The notes below the pieces were generated by a model. The model was not told the origin of the DNA, did not search any database, and saw only the letters and a program-made list of their open reading frames with translations. 34,200 bases of DNA from Pseudomonadota bacterium (GTDB lineage: Bacteria; Pseudomonadota; Gammaproteobacteria; Burkholderiales; Burkholderiaceae_C), in the NCBI GenBank assembly GCA_018261815.1, contig JAGTRL010000010.1, positions 1 through 34,200 on the forward strand. The letters run 5' to 3'. The position numbers and the translations under genes are program-made. Positions within the stretch are counted from its first letter, which is position 1. Each line of letters begins with the position of its first letter. Shown here one piece after another: positions 1 to 7,804 of this stretch.

Positions 1-486
1 ATCTTCGTCTCGGCCACCGGCAACAAGGACGTCATCACCTACGCCCACATGGCGGCGATGAAGGACCAGGCCATCGTCTGCAACATCGGCCATTTCGACA
101 ATGAGATCGACGTCGCGTCGCTGGAAAAGTGCCAATGGGAGGAGATCAAGCCGCAGGTCGACCATGTGATCTTTCCGGACGGCAAGCGCATCATCCTGCT
201 GGCCAAGGGCCGGCTGGTGAACCTGGGTTGCGGCACCGGGCACCCGAGCTTCGTGATGAGCTCGAGCTTTGCCAACCAGACGATCGCGCAGATCGAGCTG
301 TTCACGCACAGCGATTTCTACGAGGCCGGCAAGGTGTACGTGCTGCCCAAGCACCTGGACGAAAAGGTGGCGCGGCTACACCTGAAGAAGGTCGGCGCGA
401 TGCTCAGCGAGCTGAGCGACGAGCAGGCCGCCTACATCGGCGTGCGCAAGCAAGGGCCTTACAAGCCCGATACGTATAGGTATTGA
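1..486 (+). CDS. ahcY: Adenosylhomocysteinase, C-terminal part (5' cut by window edge)
   Basis: S-adenosylhomocysteine hydrolase splits SAH into adenosine and homocysteine, using bound NAD; it is a cytosolic enzyme of the activated methyl cycle. The reading frame is open from base 1, so about the last 161 residues are present. Visible family features are the NAD-domain stretch [13 protein letters not shown], the [10 protein letters not shown] segment, the [21 protein letters not shown] block and the typical C-terminus KPDTYRY, whose last residues reach into the neighbouring subunit's cofactor site in the known family. The gene ends normally at TGA. metF, 134 bp downstream on the same strand, uses the homocysteine branch of the same cycle, so the pairing makes sense. 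A structured repeat begins directly at the stop codon. The 5' end and any SAH riboswitch would lie outside the window. Confidence 0.97.
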   Translation: MFVSATGNKDVITYAHMAAMKDQAIVCNIGHFDNEIDVASLEKCQWEEIKPQVDHVIFPDGKRIILLAKGRLVNLGCGTGHPSFVMSSSFANQTIAQIELFTHSDFYEAGKVYVLPKHLDEKVARLHLKKVGAMLSELSDEQAAYIGVRKQGPYKPDTYRY

Positions 487-568
487 CCCCCCGAAGCGCC
501 TTCGGCGCTCCCCCCAGGGGGCGACGCCAGCGGACCGGCGGAGCCGGATCCGCGGCGTCCACTTGATC
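484..568 (+). repeat. Structured intergenic repeat, copy 1 (after ahcY)
   Basis: About 85 bp starting at the ahcY stop codon. It holds a perfect hairpin, AGCGCC-TTC-GGCGCT (495-509), then a C-run facing a G-run (511-521), then CCGGC-GGA-GCCGG (535-547), followed by a tail ending CTTGATC (562-568). The same order of elements occurs at 22001-22095 and 32389-32481 on the other strand. It may act as a transcription terminator or mRNA 3' stabiliser between ahcY and metF, but no T-tract follows. Identity of the three copies is seen in the sequence; function is inference. Confidence 0.75.
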
Positions 569-620
569 GTGCGCCGCCCGCATGTTGCGCGTGGTTGCAT
601 TGCCGCGTTGGAGATCCGAC

Positions 621-1466
621 ATGAAGTCCGTACCGGTCAGCTTCGAGTTCTTTCCGCCCAACACCCCGGTCGGTGACCAAAAACTCAAGGACGTGGTGCA
701 GCAGCTCGGCGCGCTGCAGCCCGAGTTCTTCAGCGTCACCTACGGCGCCGGCGGCTCCACCCGCGACAAGACGCTGCACACCGTGCGCGCCATTGCCGCG
801 GCCGGCTTCGAGGCCGCACCGCACCTGTCCTGCGTGGGCTCCACCCGGACGGGTATCGCCGAGATCCTGGACACCTACCGTGCGCAGAAGATCCGCCGCC
901 TGGTGGCGCTGCGCGGCGACCTGCCCAGCGGTACGGCCACGGCCGGCGAGTTCCGCTATGCCGCCGAGCTGGTGCGCTTCGTGCGCGAGACCCAGGGTGC
1001 CGACTGGCACATCGAGGTCGCCGCCTACCCGGAGTACCACCCCGAGCAGCGCTACAGCCAGCGCGACCTGCAGCACTACGTCGACAAGGTGAAGAGCGGC
1101 GCCGATTCGTCGATCACGCAATTCTTCTACAACCCCGACGCGTACTTCCACTTCGTCGACCAGACGCGCCGCCTGGGTGCCGACGCGCCGGTGGTGCCGG
1201 GCATCATGCCCTTCCACAACTTCGCCAAGATCGCGCAGTTCGCGGCGCGCGACGGCATCGAGATCCCCCGTTGGGTGGCCTTGAAGATGGAAGGCTACAT
1301 GGACGACGCCGCTTCGATCCGCGCCTTCGGGCTGGACGTGGTGGCGGGCCTGTGCGAACGGCTGGTCGCCGGCGGCGCGCCGGGCATCCACTTCTACACG
1401 ATGAACCAGTCGGCGCTGACGCTGGAGCTGTGCACGCGCCTGGACCTGGGCGGCTCGGCGGGCTGA
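621..1466 (+). CDS. metF: Methylenetetrahydrofolate reductase
   Basis: FAD-dependent reduction of 5,10-methylene-THF to 5-methyl-THF, supplying methyl groups for methionine synthesis; cytosolic TIM-barrel enzyme. The 281-residue product begins MKSVPVSFEFFPP, with the conserved Glu of the FEFFPP motif near residue 9. It then shows YGAGGSTR, the SCVG segment, the ALRGD segment, ITQFFYN and PGIMP in the order expected for MetF. The start at 621 is chosen because GGAG at 610-613 lies 7 nt upstream and because the upstream in-frame codons do not belong to the family. It follows ahcY and faces the 5-formyl-THF cyclo-ligase gene with only 6 bp between the two stop codons, so three C1-folate or methyl-cycle genes sit together. 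Length is close to the usual 275-300. Confidence 0.96.
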   Translation: MKSVPVSFEFFPPNTPVGDQKLKDVVQQLGALQPEFFSVTYGAGGSTRDKTLHTVRAIAAAGFEAAPHLSCVGSTRTGIAEILDTYRAQKIRRLVALRGDLPSGTATAGEFRYAAELVRFVRETQGADWHIEVAAYPEYHPEQRYSQRDLQHYVDKVKSGADSSITQFFYNPDAYFHFVDQTRRLGADAPVVPGIMPFHNFAKIAQFAARDGIEIPRWVALKMEGYMDDAASIRAFGLDVVAGLCERLVAGGAPGIHFYTMNQSALTLELCTRLDLGGSAG

Positions 1467-1472
1467 AAAGGA

Positions 1473-2066
1473 CTATCGACGCTGGTAGACGACGCCGTCC
1501 TCGACCAGCATCGCATCCAGCGGCACGTCATGCGGCTCGGGCACCAGCCAAGGCACGTAGCCGTGCGCGAACCCCACACCGACGGTGAAGGGCCGCGGGC
1601 GCAGGGCCGCCAGCGTGCGGTCGTAGAAGCCGCCGCCGTAGCCCAGGCGCAGACCCTTCGGGCCGTAGCCGACGCAGGGTACCAGCAGCAGCTGCGGCTC
1701 GAAGGCCTCGGTGTCCTTGGGCTTGGGGATGCCGTAGGCGTCTTCTTCCATCGGGCAGCCCGGGTACCAGACATGGAAGCGCAGCTGCTTGGTCTCGCGG
1801 TCGATGACCGGCAGCCCGATGCGCCGGCCGGGCTCGGCCTCGCTCCAGCGAAACAGCGCCGGCAGCGCGTCGAACTCGCCCTTGATCGGCCAGTAGGCGC
1901 CGATGCTGCGCTCGCTGCGGCTGACCAGCCAGACGCGCAGCACCTCCTGCAGGTGCACCGAACGCTCGTGCCGGTCGGCCATAGCCAGGCGCTCGGCCTG
2001 CAATTGCTTGCGCAGCGTGAGCTTGTCGCGCGTCGGCTCGAAGGACATCTTGAAGTCATCGCTCAT
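1473..2066 (-). CDS. fau: 5-formyltetrahydrofolate cyclo-ligase
   Basis: Converts 5-formyl-THF to 5,10-methenyl-THF with ATP, recovering the inhibitory storage form of folate; cytosolic. The 197-residue protein has the RKQLQAERLAM N-terminal helix, the YWPIKGEFD strand, and the C-terminal signature GYGGGFYDRTLA that defines the family and its ATP/Mg site. The frame is open further upstream, but the family begins near MSDDFKMSFEPTRDK, so I start at 2066; no strong Shine-Dalgarno is seen, and ATG at 2048 (MSFEPTRDK) is an alternative. Convergent with metF, divergent from the slt gene. A TATAGA box lies just upstream. Confidence 0.93.
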   Translation of the reverse strand: MSDDFKMSFEPTRDKLTLRKQLQAERLAMADRHERSVHLQEVLRVWLVSRSERSIGAYWPIKGEFDALPALFRWSEAEPGRRIGLPVIDRETKQLRFHVWYPGCPMEEDAYGIPKPKDTEAFEPQLLLVPCVGYGPKGLRLGYGGGFYDRTLAALRPRPFTVGVGFAHGYVPWLVPEPHDVPLDAMLVEDGVVYQRR

Positions 2067-2079
2067 GGCAGCGTTCGAA

Positions 2080-2085
2080 TCTATA
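2080..2085 (-). promoter_or_regulatory. Candidate -10 box for the cyclo-ligase gene
   Basis: TATAGA on the minus strand ends 13 nt before the ATG, inside one of the few AT-rich patches of the 253-bp gap between the cyclo-ligase and slt genes. No good -35 hexamer is visible 16-18 nt upstream, so the call is weak. The rest of the gap (2086-2319) shows no convincing gene; a 63-codon minus-strand frame in it looks like GC-driven noise. Confidence 0.3.
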
Positions 2086-2319
2086 GCGAGCCCATTGTGA
2101 GGCTGCCAGCCATGGCCTGCGCGTCGACGGTAGGTGCATCGGGCCTCCCGGCCGTCGAAGGGCAAGGCCAGGGGCGCCAGGCCACGGGCCGAACGGCGCA
2201 AGGCCCCGGCCTCGCCGGCAGGCGGCGTGGAATGAGGGGATCGGCATCGGGCCGCAGGCAGTTCAGCGCAGAGTGCGAAAATGCCGGATGCATCGATGGC
2301 GAAGCGCTAGATTCCTGCA

Positions 2320-4371
2320 ATGAATGTCCTGCCGCTCCACATGATGCTGTGCACCCGGGCTTCGCGCTGGCTCCGCCGCGCTGCCCTGACTCTGGCCGTG
2401 CTGTCCGGCCTGCCCATGGCGTCGCTGGCCCAAAGCGAACACCAGGTGGTGCTGGACGCGCGTGAAGCCTTCCGCAAGAAGGACAAGGCCCAGTTGGTTG
2501 CCGCCACCGTGGCGGCGCGGCAGCACCCACTGGCCCCGTGGATCGAATACTGGGAGCTGAGCAACCGGCTGGGCGCAGCGCAAACCGACGAGATCGAGGC
2601 CTTCTACGCGCGCTGGTCCGGCACCTATGTCGAGGACCGGTTGCGCAATGACTGGCTGCTGGAGCTGGGCCGGCGCCGCGACTGGGCCAATTTCAGCCGC
2701 AACTACCCGCGCTTTCGGATGAACGACGACCGCGAGGTCACCTGCTACGCCCTGTTGACCCAGCACCTGGCCGGGCAGGACGTGCGCGAGTCCGCGCGCA
2801 ACGCCTGGCTTGCGCAACGCGACCTGGACGACGGCTGCAATCTGCTGGCCAGCACGTTGTTTGCGGCCGGCCAACTCACCGAGAACGACGCCTGGCAGGA
2901 GGCCCGCATTTCGATCGAGAACAACCGACCGCGTGCCGCTCGCGCGGCCGCCGGCTTCGTCAGCCCGGAGGCGGGCAACGCGGTGGCCGCGCTGGTGGAG
3001 AACCCGGCCCGTTACCTGGCGCGCAAGCCCGGCAACGACAACGGGCAAGGGGCGGAACTGGCCACACTCGCATTGTTGCGTCTGGCCGGCAATGATCCAC
3101 AAGCGGCCGCCGCGCAGTTGAAGGAGCGCTGGCAGTCGGCGTTGCCCAAGCACCTGGCGGCCCTGGCCTGGGCCGGTACCGCCAAGCAGGCGGCACTGAA
3201 GCTCATGCCCGAGGCGGTGCCCTACTACCAACGCGCCTGGGCCCTGTATCGCGAAGCGCCGACGATCAAGCGCGACCTGGCGCCGTGGTCCGACGACACG
3301 CTGGGCTGGCAGGTGCGCTCTGCGCTGCGCTTCGACGGTTCGGACGAGGAGCGCTGGGCGCTGGTGAACTCGGCGTTGCAGGCCATGAGTGCCGACGGGC
3401 AGAAGGATCCGGCCTGGGTCTACTGGCGTGCGCGCGCGCGGCAGGGCGCGGCAAAGGACGGACCCGACGGCGAGCCCGACCGGCTGGCAGCCCGGCAGAT
3501 GCTGGAGTCGATCTCGGGGCAGATGCACTTCTACGGCAAGCTGGCCCACGAAGACCTGGGCGGCACGGTGGCGCTGCCGCCCAAGCCCGCCGCGCTGTCG
3601 GCCGCCGAGCGCGACAGCGCGCGGCGTAATCCTGGCTTCGAGCGCGCGCTGCTGTTGATCAGCATCGGGCTGCGCAACGAGGGCGTGCGTGAATGGAACT
3701 TCACGCTGCGGGGCTTGAGTGATCGCGAGTTGCTGGCCGCTGCCCAGCTGGCCTGCGACCGCGAGGTTTGGGACCGCTGCATCAACACCAGCGACCGCAC
3801 CCGGCAAGAAGTGGACATGGCCCAGCGCTTTCCCACGCCCTTCAGGCAGGAAGTGATGGCGCAGGCCCGGGAAATCGGCCTGGATCCGGCTTATGTGTAT
3901 GGACTGATCCGGCAGGAGTCGCGCTTCATCATGGATGCCCGTTCGCACGTCGGTGCATCGGGCTTGATGCAGATCATGCCGGCCACGGCCCGTTGGACCG
4001 CCAAGAAGATCGGCATCGATTACAAAGCGGACATGATCACCGACCGGGGTGTGAACCTGAAGCTGGGCACCGCCTACCTGAAGCTGGTGTTGGATGACTT
4101 CGGCGGCTCGCAGGCCCTGGCGGCCGCTGCCTACAACGCCGGCCCCGGGCGACCGCGCCGCTGGCGCGACGGCCCGCTGATGGAGCCGGCCGCGTGGGCC
4201 GAGAACATCCCCTTCGCCGAGACCCGCGACTACGTCAAGAAGGTGCTGTCGAACTCGGTCTATTACAGCGCCTTGCTCGGCAGCAAGCCCACCTCGCTCA
4301 AGGCCCGGCTGGGCCCGCAGATCGGGCCGCGGGACTCGCACGCACCGGCATCAGACAAGGAACTGCCGTGA
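2320..4371 (+). CDS. slt: Soluble lytic murein transglycosylase (Slt70 type)
   Basis: Periplasmic enzyme that cleaves peptidoglycan between MurNAc and GlcNAc to leave 1,6-anhydroMurNAc. The 683-residue product begins with a signal peptide: positive RASRWLRR, then hydrophobic AALTLAVLSGLPMASLAQ to about residue 40. A long alpha-helical repeat region (the Slt70 superhelical ring) follows, and then the SLT catalytic domain from about residue 515. Its motif is GLIRQESRF, with the catalytic Glu at residue 533, then GASGLMQIMPATA and the AAYNAGPGRPRRW block. ATG codons at 2341 and 2344 would give a shorter leader and cannot be excluded. The 3' end overlaps a GTG start of the next gene (GTGA), so the two are probably translated from one transcript. 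Confidence 0.94.
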   Translation: MNVLPLHMMLCTRASRWLRRAALTLAVLSGLPMASLAQSEHQVVLDAREAFRKKDKAQLVAATVAARQHPLAPWIEYWELSNRLGAAQTDEIEAFYARWSGTYVEDRLRNDWLLELGRRRDWANFSRNYPRFRMNDDREVTCYALLTQHLAGQDVRESARNAWLAQRDLDDGCNLLASTLFAAGQLTENDAWQEARISIENNRPRAARAAAGFVSPEAGNAVAALVENPARYLARKPGNDNGQGAELATLALLRLAGNDPQAAAAQLKERWQSALPKHLAALAWAGTAKQAALKLMPEAVPYYQRAWALYREAPTIKRDLAPWSDDTLGWQVRSALRFDGSDEERWALVNSALQAMSADGQKDPAWVYWRARARQGAAKDGPDGEPDRLAARQMLESISGQMHFYGKLAHEDLGGTVALPPKPAALSAAERDSARRNPGFERALLLISIGLRNEGVREWNFTLRGLSDRELLAAAQLACDREVWDRCINTSDRTRQEVDMAQRFPTPFRQEVMAQAREIGLDPAYVYGLIRQESRFIMDARSHVGASGLMQIMPATARWTAKKIGIDYKADMITDRGVNLKLGTAYLKLVLDDFGGSQALAAAAYNAGPGRPRRWRDGPLMEPAAWAENIPFAETRDYVKKVLSNSVYYSALLGSKPTSLKARLGPQIGPRDSHAPASDKELP

Positions 4372-5327
4372 GTTCAATGAAGCGTGTCCTGCTGCTGGGT
4401 GGCACCGGCTTTGTCGGCCGCTCGGTCTGCGAACGCCTCGTCGAACGCGACACGGCAATGCGCCTGACCGTGGCCACCCGCCGCCTGGCACATGCCAAGG
4501 CGGTGCAGTTCCTGCCGACGGTCGACCCGGTCGAATGCGATGTGCACGACGACCCCCAGCTGGCACGCCTGGTGGCCGGGCACGACGCGGTGGTGAACCT
4601 GATCGCCATCCTGCACGGCAGCGCTGCCGACTTCGAGAAGGTGCATGTGCGGCTGGCGCGGCGCCTGGCCGGCGCCTGCGCAGCCGCCGGCGTGACGCGG
4701 CTGGTCCACGTCAGCGCGCTCGGCGTGGGTCCGGATGCGCCCTCCAACTACCTGCGCAGCAAGGCCGAGGCCGAGGCCATCCTGCGCGCGGCGCCGTTGG
4801 CGCTGAGCGTGCTGCGCCCCTCGGTGATCTTCGGCGCCGGGGACAGTTTTCTCAACCTGTTTGCAGCGCTGCAGTCGGTCTTCCCGGTGATGCCACTGGC
4901 CGGCGTCGACGCGCGCTTCCAGCCCGTCTGGGTCGAGGATGTGTCCGAGGCCCTGCTGCGCTGCCTGGAACGCAAGGACAGCATCGGCAAGACCTACGAA
5001 TGCGCCGGTCCGCAGATCTTCACGTTGGGCGAACTGGTACGGCTGGCCGGCCGGCTGTGCGGCCACGAGCGGCCGGTGGTGGCGCTGCCCGAATCGCTGG
5101 GCAAGCTGCAGGCGGCGGCGATGGAGCTGATGCCCGGGGTGCCGCTGATGTCGCGCGACAACATCCTGTCGATGCGCGTACCCAACGTCGCCACCGGACA
5201 GTGGCCCGGCCTGGACGCCCTGGGCATCACGCCGTCGTCTTTGCACGCCGTGGCGCCGAGCTATCTGTCCCCGGGCCAGGGCGTCGCCCGCTTCAACCGC
5301 TGGCGATCTCTTCGCGCCGGAGCCTGA
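4368..5327 (+). CDS. NAD(P)-binding SDR, NDUFA9-like (complex I accessory-type) family
   Basis: Atypical short-chain dehydrogenase. The glycine motif GGTGFVG sits in the first beta-alpha unit (KRVLLLGGTGFVGRSVCERL), with a VATRR segment after strand 2, HVSALG after strand 5, and a truncated active-site region (NYLRSKAEAE) that keeps a Tyr-x3-Lys spacing. Bacterial members are usually annotated as complex I NDUFA9 subunit family, but their substrate is unknown. Start choice: GTG at 4368 has AAGGA 6 nt upstream (4357-4361) and overlaps the slt stop; ATG at 4377 is the common alternative but has its Shine-Dalgarno 15 nt away. From GTG the product is 319 residues. It lies between slt and a glutathione S-transferase on the same strand. 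Confidence 0.85.
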   Translation: MSSMKRVLLLGGTGFVGRSVCERLVERDTAMRLTVATRRLAHAKAVQFLPTVDPVECDVHDDPQLARLVAGHDAVVNLIAILHGSAADFEKVHVRLARRLAGACAAAGVTRLVHVSALGVGPDAPSNYLRSKAEAEAILRAAPLALSVLRPSVIFGAGDSFLNLFAALQSVFPVMPLAGVDARFQPVWVEDVSEALLRCLERKDSIGKTYECAGPQIFTLGELVRLAGRLCGHERPVVALPESLGKLQAAAMELMPGVPLMSRDNILSMRVPNVATGQWPGLDALGITPSSLHAVAPSYLSPGQGVARFNRWRSLRAGA

Positions 5328-5394
5328 GCCGGCTTCGCCCGCGGCGGAGCTTGGCGGCGTACGATGCCGGCACCTTGCCATCGGGTGTCGGTAC

Positions 5395-6090
5395 ATGTCG
5401 CTACAGCTCTACATCGGGAACAAGAACTACTCGTCCTGGTCGATGCGGCCTTGGGTGCTGATGCGGCAACTCGGCATCGAATTCGAAGAGATCCAGCTGC
5501 GCCTCGACTTCAGCGAAGGCTCGCCGTTCCGCCAGGCCGTCGCCCGCGTCAGCCCGGCCAGCCGGGTGCCGGTGCTGGTGGACGAGGGCTTCGCGGTCTG
5601 GGACACGCTGTCGATTGCCGAGTACCTGCACGAGAAGTTCCCGGCCGCCGGCGTATGGCCGGAAAGCTCGCGTGATCGCGCGCGGGCACGCAGCCTGTGC
5701 GCGGAGATGCACTCCGGGTTCGGCGCCCTGCGCCAGCACTGCCCGATGAATGTCGAGGCCGACCTGCGCGACGTCGGCAAGAGGGTCTGGGTGGAACGCG
5801 AAGATGTCCGGCGCGATGTCGAACGCATCGACCGCATGTGGAGCGAGCAGCTGGCGGCCGGCAGCGGGCCGATGCTGTTCGGTCGATTCGGCGCGGTCGA
5901 TGCCTTTTATGCCCCCGTGTGCTCGAGGATCAGGACCTACGGCCTGCCGCTGACGCAGGCGGCCCTGGCGTATGTGCAGCGCGTGCACGAGCTGACCAGC
6001 GTGCAGGCCTGGAACGATGCGGCCTTGGTCGAGCACGACTTCCTGGACTTCGACGAACCCTACCGGCAAGCCGGGGATGTCCGACGATAG
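5395..6090 (+). CDS. Glutathione S-transferase family protein
   Basis: Cytosolic thiol transferase or glutathione-dependent reductase; substrate unknown. The 231-residue protein has a thioredoxin-like N-terminal domain (LYIGNKNYSSWSMRPWVLM, with candidate catalytic Ser residues in NYSSWS), the cis-proline motif SRVPVLVD, and the glutathione-binding DTLSIAEYLHEKFP block (equivalent of the ES/DS motif). A helical C-terminal domain follows. Length fits the family. The gene starts 67 bp after the SDR gene; the gap has no clear terminator. The next gene begins 9 bp after its stop, suggesting coexpression with a small membrane protein. Confidence 0.92.
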   Translation: MSLQLYIGNKNYSSWSMRPWVLMRQLGIEFEEIQLRLDFSEGSPFRQAVARVSPASRVPVLVDEGFAVWDTLSIAEYLHEKFPAAGVWPESSRDRARARSLCAEMHSGFGALRQHCPMNVEADLRDVGKRVWVEREDVRRDVERIDRMWSEQLAAGSGPMLFGRFGAVDAFYAPVCSRIRTYGLPLTQAALAYVQRVHELTSVQAWNDAALVEHDFLDFDEPYRQAGDVRR

Positions 6091-6099
6091 GACGCGTCG

Positions 6100-6480
6100 G
6101 TGAAGCTCGCTGCGGGCATTCGCAAACACGGCTTTCGCAAGTGGTACGAGCGCGAGTTGCTGCAAAGCCACGCGCACATGGCGCTGACCTTCCTCTGCAT
6201 GATCGGCGTGATGGCCGCGTTCGAGGCGGCATCCCGGTACCAGGGCTGGGTCGACCAGTTGATCGACGTGTTCGCGATCCTGGTCTGCGGCGGTGCCGGC
6301 CTGTGGGCGCTGCGCCGTTATCTATTCCTGCTGATGCATGCCGAGAACGCGGCCCACCAGGCCGTTTGCCCGTCGTGTGGGACCTATGCCCGCTTCAAGC
6401 TGGTCCAGGCGGATGCACTGGACGAACGGGCCCGCGTGTGCTGCCGCCAGTGCGGCCACGAATGGACGATCCAGAGCTGA
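6100..6480 (+). CDS. Small membrane protein with C-terminal zinc ribbon, function unknown
   Basis: I do not recognise a named family. The 126-residue product has a basic N-terminus (GIRKHGFRKWYEREL), two likely membrane helices (about residues 28-44 and 54-71), a short basic loop, and a C-terminal treble of Cys pairs: C90-x2-C93 and C115-x2-C118 followed by GHEW. This arrangement looks like a cytoplasmic zinc ribbon tethered to the inner membrane by a hairpin. The start is GTG at 6100, with AGGA (6089-6092) 7 nt upstream overlapping the GST stop codon, which argues for translation coupled to the GST gene. It is convergent with the DUF2905 gene 20 bp away. A redox or metal-linked role beside a glutathione enzyme is only a guess. 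Confidence 0.8.
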   Translation: MKLAAGIRKHGFRKWYERELLQSHAHMALTFLCMIGVMAAFEAASRYQGWVDQLIDVFAILVCGGAGLWALRRYLFLLMHAENAAHQAVCPSCGTYARFKLVQADALDERARVCCRQCGHEWTIQS

Positions 6481-6500
6481 TCGACCAGGGTCGGTTCACG

Positions 6501-6692
6501 CTACAGCAGCGCCCCGATGCCCATGGCCACCAGGCTGAGCAGCAGGCTGCTGGCCAAGGGCACGAACCACTCGCGTCCGGCAATCCGGAACGTGAAATCA
6601 CCCGGAAGGTGGCCCAGGCCGATGCGCGTCAGCCAGCCTTTCAAGCCATTGATCAGCAGGCAGGCCAGCAGGAAGACGATCAACCAGCGCAT
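6501..6692 (-). CDS. DUF2905 family small membrane protein
   Basis: A 63-residue protein with an N-terminal hydrophobic helix (RWLIVFLLACLLI), the family-specific core GLGHLPGDFTFR, and a second hydrophobic helix at the C-terminus (LASSLLLSLVAMGIGALL). This is the full length of the DUF2905 family; function is unknown. Its ATG shares one base with the TGA of the methyltransferase gene upstream (TGATG on the minus strand), so its translation is very probably coupled to that gene. Confidence 0.9.
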   Translation of the reverse strand: MRWLIVFLLACLLINGLKGWLTRIGLGHLPGDFTFRIAGREWFVPLASSLLLSLVAMGIGALL

Positions 6693-7786
6693 CACAGTCG
6701 GTGGCTGCGGTCGCCGCTGCCAAAGCCCAGTGCGTCGAGGCTGATGCCGCGGGCCAGCCCGACGACCTTGAACAGTTCGCCCATCTCGTGCTCGTGGATC
6801 AGACGCTGGGCGGCGATGCGCTGCTGCAGCGCAGCAGCCTGGATCAGCGCCGTCAATCCGCAGTTGATCAGGAAGCGCGCCTGCGAGGTGTAGCCCAGCA
6901 CCTCCAGTCCGGCGTCCTGCGCAGCCAGCGCGATGCCGCTGAAGTTGACATGCGATGTGATGTCCTTGAGCCCGACGTCCGCCAGCGGGTCGCCGTCGGA
7001 GCGGTGCGCACGGTGGCACATCAGCGTACCGCCGCTGCGCTGCGGGTGGTAGTACTCGGCCTCGGGAAAACCGTAGTCGATGAAGAAGGCCGCCGCGCAG
7101 CCCATGTGGCTGGCCAGCGTGCGCACGAAGGCCTCGGCCTGGGGGTGGATCTCGATCACCGTACCGGGCACGAAGTCGCCCGACGGCGGCCGCAGCGGCG
7201 TGGGCCGATCCTGCCAGGCGAAGGCAGCGCCGGCCGTGGCGACGCCGCGCTCGAACCAGCACTGTCCGTCCCAGTGCAGCAACTGCACCGGCATCGCGTC
7301 GAGCACCTCATTGCCCAGCAATACCCCGTCCATGCGCTCGGGCAGCTGGTCGTGCCAATGCACCCGGCCGGCCCAAGGCCCCAGGCGCTGCGCCTGGCGT
7401 TCGCGCAAGTCACCCGACAGCTCGATCACATGGTAGGCACTGACGCGATCGCCCAGCTCGCCCAGCAGTTGCGCTGCCAGCGCACCGGAGCCCGCGCCGA
7501 ACTCCCAGATCTCGCCCGACCCGCAGGCCTGCAGCGCCTGGGCCACCTGCACGGCCAGTGCGCGGCCGAACAGCGGCGACATTTCCGGTGCGGTGACGAA
7601 ATCGCTGCCCGATTCGGGCATGGCTCCGAACTTGCGGCTGCCATTGGCGTAATAGCCCAGGCCAGGCTCGTACAGCGCCAGGGTCATGAAGCGGTCGAAG
7701 GGCAGCCAGCCGTCGTTCGCCGCGATGGCCGCACGGAGCCGCTGTTGCAGCAGCGCCGATAAACTCGCGGACTGACTTTCCCCCAT
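6692..7786 (-). CDS. SAM-dependent methyltransferase, MidA/NDUFAF7-like (COG1565)
   Basis: The family includes the mitochondrial NDUFAF7, which methylates an arginine of a complex I subunit; for bacterial members the substrate is mostly unknown. The 364-residue product has the family N-terminus GWLPFDRFMTLALYEPGLGYY, the GSDFVTAPEMSPLFG motif, and the SAM-binding glycine motif in WEFGAGSGALA. LLGNEVLDAMP and the FFIDYGFPEAEYYHP segment follow in the expected order. I take MGESQSASL at 7786 as start; the longer open frame upstream lies antisense to the SDR gene and has no family similarity. Only 18 bp separate this start from the divergent SDR gene. An NDUFA9-like gene lies 1.4 kb away, but no complex I operon is in the window. 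Confidence 0.92.
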   Translation of the reverse strand: MGESQSASLSALLQQRLRAAIAANDGWLPFDRFMTLALYEPGLGYYANGSRKFGAMPESGSDFVTAPEMSPLFGRALAVQVAQALQACGSGEIWEFGAGSGALAAQLLGELGDRVSAYHVIELSGDLRERQAQRLGPWAGRVHWHDQLPERMDGVLLGNEVLDAMPVQLLHWDGQCWFERGVATAGAAFAWQDRPTPLRPPSGDFVPGTVIEIHPQAEAFVRTLASHMGCAAAFFIDYGFPEAEYYHPQRSGGTLMCHRAHRSDGDPLADVGLKDITSHVNFSGIALAAQDAGLEVLGYTSQARFLINCGLTALIQAAALQQRIAAQRLIHEHEMGELFKVVGLARGISLDALGFGSGDRSHRL

Positions 7787-7804
7787 GGATGGATTGTAGG
7801 AAGC

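Noticed and set aside
487-620. SAM/SAH riboswitch between ahcY and metF
   Set aside because: The hairpins here belong to the repeat also found after pyk and the DUF1631 gene, which have no link to SAH; no SAH riboswitch core pattern was seen.
2067-2247. 63-codon minus-strand frame in the cyclo-ligase/slt gap
   Set aside because: It overlaps the cyclo-ligase start, has no Shine-Dalgarno and no recognisable or hydrophobic features.
2263-4341. 692-codon minus-strand open frame antisense to slt
   Set aside because: It has no recognisable domain, its composition (many Arg, Gly, His, Gln, Val) is that of a GC-rich shadow frame, and the opposite strand encodes a complete Slt with signal peptide and catalytic motifs.
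5328-5394. Terminator or fourth repeat copy before the GST gene
   Set aside because: GCCGGC and GGCGGAGC words are present, but the ordered hairpins and tail of the repeat are not, and no stem of useful length is seen.
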